32,373 nt of DNA from Brachyspira sp. CAG:484 (GTDB taxonomy: Bacteria > Cyanobacteriota > Vampirovibrionia > Gastranaerophilales > Gastranaerophilaceae): the NCBI GenBank assembly GCA_000431315.1, contig HF989715.1, positions 21,495-53,867 on the forward strand. Direction: 5' to 3'. The first letter of the stretch is position 1, and each line of letters opens with the position of its first letter. The translations under genes and the position numbers were made by a program. The notes beneath the pieces were generated by a model. That model made no database searches and had not been told where the DNA came from. It saw only the letters and a program-made list of their open reading frames with translations. Below, in pieces: positions 31,187 to 32,373 of this stretch.

Positions 31187-31951
31187 AATATAAACGGATA
31201 ATCATCCTTAAACTCCCATCCGTCAAACATCAACAAAAGTGTACAACCGTGTCTATAATACGTATCATTGTTATTACTTTTGATTTGCTTGCAGGCTATA
31301 AATGAAGTTTCCCCATCGTTTGGAACATTTATTCCTCTCAAAATATCCTCTCTGTCGCTTATATTTGCATCTCCGCCAAAAGGTATAAAACCTTTGTTAG
31401 GACTTAATACAAAGAAAAACTTATCACTGCCATGTATATTTGGAGCGTCTTTACCATTTGCGTCCAGTGTTACATATAATATATTAGTTTCAAGTGCTAT
31501 TCCTCTTGAACCGGCTGAAACAAAGGCTGCAGAAACACCATTAGGTAAAATATAAGTTTTACCTACAATACTTACAGTTGCACCACATTTTTCTACAACA
31601 TCATCTCCTAAACCATCACCGCAGAAAATAGCGTTGTTTAAATAAGGAAGGATATACTTATTCAAAAAAAGTTCGGTATTTTTTATACCGTTAGAACTCA
31701 AATTACTATTCCAATATTTAGCTTCCCCGTTTTCTGCCTCCGATAATTTTATAGCATTTGAAATTATTGAATAAGCCTGTTTTACCCGTGTTGCAATAAC
31801 TTTCTTCTTGTATTTAGCCACTAACGTTGGCAAAGTCATGGCTGCAACGACTCCAATAATGCCAAGAGTAATTAAAACCTCAGCAAGAGTAAAACCTGGT
31901 TTATGGACGTATTTGCCCCCCCCCCCCAGACATTCTTAAAGCTATTTCCAT
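31183..31951 (-). CDS. Prepilin-like gene with 12-G tract, out of frame as written
   Basis: The ATG at 31951 has AAGGAGG eight bases upstream. As written the frame reads MEIALRMSGGGG and stops after 16 residues. The remainder, 31183-31893, encodes FTLAEVLITLGIIGVVAAM and about 217 further residues ending DDYPFIF. ATG to the Phe codon is 58 bases; with 11 G it would be 57, giving a full prepilin with a 19-residue leader ending KYVHKPG|F, Gly-1 and Glu+5 as expected. Another ATG (31958) is only one base from the Shine-Dalgarno and is rejected; it too is out of frame. The offset is the same +1 as in the 11-G gene. Phase variation, slippage or miscounting are the explanations. Confidence 0.8.
31916..31927 (-). 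repeat. 12-base G homopolymer (C on plus strand) in prepilin leader
   Basis: C12 on the plus strand; G12 in the coding strand, 24 bases into the gene from the ATG at 31951. In frame with 8, 11 or 14 G. Confidence 0.9.
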
Positions 31952-31981
31952 ATTGCATACCTCCTTATTATATCTTTTCTT

Positions 31982-32010
31982 ATATTAACATTATTTTAGA
32001 CATTATTCAA
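31982..32010 (-). promoter_or_regulatory. Promoter of the 12-G prepilin-like gene
   Basis: On the minus strand TTGAAT (32010-32005), 17-base spacer, TAATAT (31987-31982). Confidence 0.55.
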
Positions 32011-32016
32011 GTGTGT

Positions 32017-32042
32017 AAAAAACTCCTTTTTAAGGAGCTTTT
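32017..32042 (-). terminator. Orphan terminator-like hairpin, best on the minus strand
   Basis: CTCCTT (32023-32028) pairs with AAGGAG (32032-32037) around three T. On the minus strand a run of six T follows, so it would end a transcript coming from the right, but no minus-strand gene is visible there up to the window edge. Confidence 0.5.
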
Positions 32043-32045
32043 CTG

Positions 32046-32212
32046 TTATTGCAAAAAGCCAATGCAATGCTCGGATACAACTTTGCAATTTCCGGCTCGG
32101 TTATAAAAGGTCAGCAGCTTGGGCGTAAAATAGGATAAGGTCCGAAAAAAAATTTGCATCAGTTGAAGATTTAAAAAATCAAATTATTTTAGATATTTCG
32201 TTAGCGGGTTGA
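32046..32212 (+). pseudogene. Decayed ribF fragment with internal deletion and frameshift
   Basis: 32049-32138 reads LLQKANAMLGYNFAISG then SVIKGQQLGRKIG and a stop, matching ribF from NIQNANEMLGYNFAISG to GQQLGRKIG. It then jumps, in a different frame, to 32138-32212: RSEKKFASVEDLKNQI then ILDISLAG and a stop, matching the very end of ribF (RSEKKFASVHDLKEQI). About 80 residues between the two parts are missing, and the N-terminal half is absent. The remaining parts differ from ribF at many third positions, so this is an old or foreign copy rather than an assembly duplicate. It cannot make a working enzyme. Confidence 0.88.
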
Positions 32213-32373
32213 ATTTTGTCAAATAATCTTATATAATGATAATAACAATCTTTGAATAACTTATATAAGCAACACAAAGCAGGAACACCTTTTGATTAAA
32301 TATAAAATTTTTCTCAACCACGCACCCTCGCAGTTTTGTCTATTGTAACGAAAAGATATAACGATAGCGAGAA
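32213..32373. other. Right-end region without a recognised gene
   Basis: Holds a possible plus-strand promoter (TTGTCA 32216-32221, 16-base spacer, GATAAT 32238-32243). A bulged inverted repeat is at the edge: CTCG (32327-32330) with CGAG (32368-32371) and CTATTGT (32340-32346) with ACGATAG (32361-32367). An RNA or a gene may start here and continue past the window. Confidence 0.35.

Noticed and set aside
32046..32212. ribF fragment as an assembly duplication
   Set aside because: It differs from ribF at many positions and has its own deletion and frameshift.

Overview
The window is a low-GC bacterial chromosome segment using the standard code (TGA is a stop, for example in feoB). It most resembles a gut-type non-photosynthetic relative of cyanobacteria (Vampirovibrionia/'Melainabacteria', order Gastranaerophilales). 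The assignment rests on recollected family resemblance, not a search: several prepilin-like proteins begin their mature part with FTLAEVLITLGIIGVVAAM; there is an SLH-domain exported protein; dnaE has the cyanobacterial DnaE layout; and small lineage-type proteins carry an N-terminal F-x-G motif. The segment is mostly ordinary chromosome with housekeeping genes. No insertion sequence, prophage, CRISPR array or rRNA was seen.

Layout. 1-2293 (+): the end of a Gfo/Idh/MocA oxidoreductase, a CDP-alcohol phosphatidyltransferase, trmL and nnrD, tightly packed. 2295-3910 (-): a small F-x-G protein and anmK. 4533-9987 (+): two overlapping WYL-domain regulators (PafB/PafC-like arrangement) leading into dnaE. 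10058-12428: tRNA-Gly(GCC), a GT-C type membrane glycosyltransferase, an exported hypothetical protein and tRNA-Gly(CCC). 12651-15895 (-): a methyltransferase and a FeoA-FeoB fusion behind a strong promoter overlapped by inverted repeats. 15968-16697: a DUF486 membrane protein and a tRNA-Thr(UGU), Thr(GGU), Tyr(GUA) cluster. 16749-19040: two F-x-G proteins flanking a MerR regulator. 19197-22365: an SLH protein, two prepilin-like genes and an XRE-type regulator. 22429-25244 (-): a UmuC-like Y-family polymerase translationally coupled to rqcH. 25528-28231 (+): nfeD, a stomatin/QmcA-like gene and a DUF2142 membrane protein. 28439-31186 (+): aspS and ribF. 31183-32373: a third prepilin-like gene and a decayed second copy of the 3' half of ribF.

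The most interesting signal is in two of the three prepilin-like genes. In each, a long G homopolymer (11 G at 22331-22321, 12 G at 31927-31916, minus strand) lies between a well-supported ATG with Shine-Dalgarno and the prepilin cleavage site, inside the leader that prepilin peptidase would remove. As written, both genes are out of frame by the same +1 base and would give only 17- and 16-residue peptides; losing one G restores full-length prepilins. This looks like a pair of phase-variable contingency loci, or genes needing slippage on the G run, beside an ungated prepilin with a five-residue leader. Homopolymer miscounting is the main alternative.

Other points of note are a ribF pseudogene fragment beyond one phase-variable prepilin, suggesting a cassette inserted at the ribF 3' end; the operator-like repeats at the feo promoter; a tandem WYL pair ahead of the replicative polymerase; and an uninterrupted Y|CFN site in DnaE where cyanobacteria carry their split intein.
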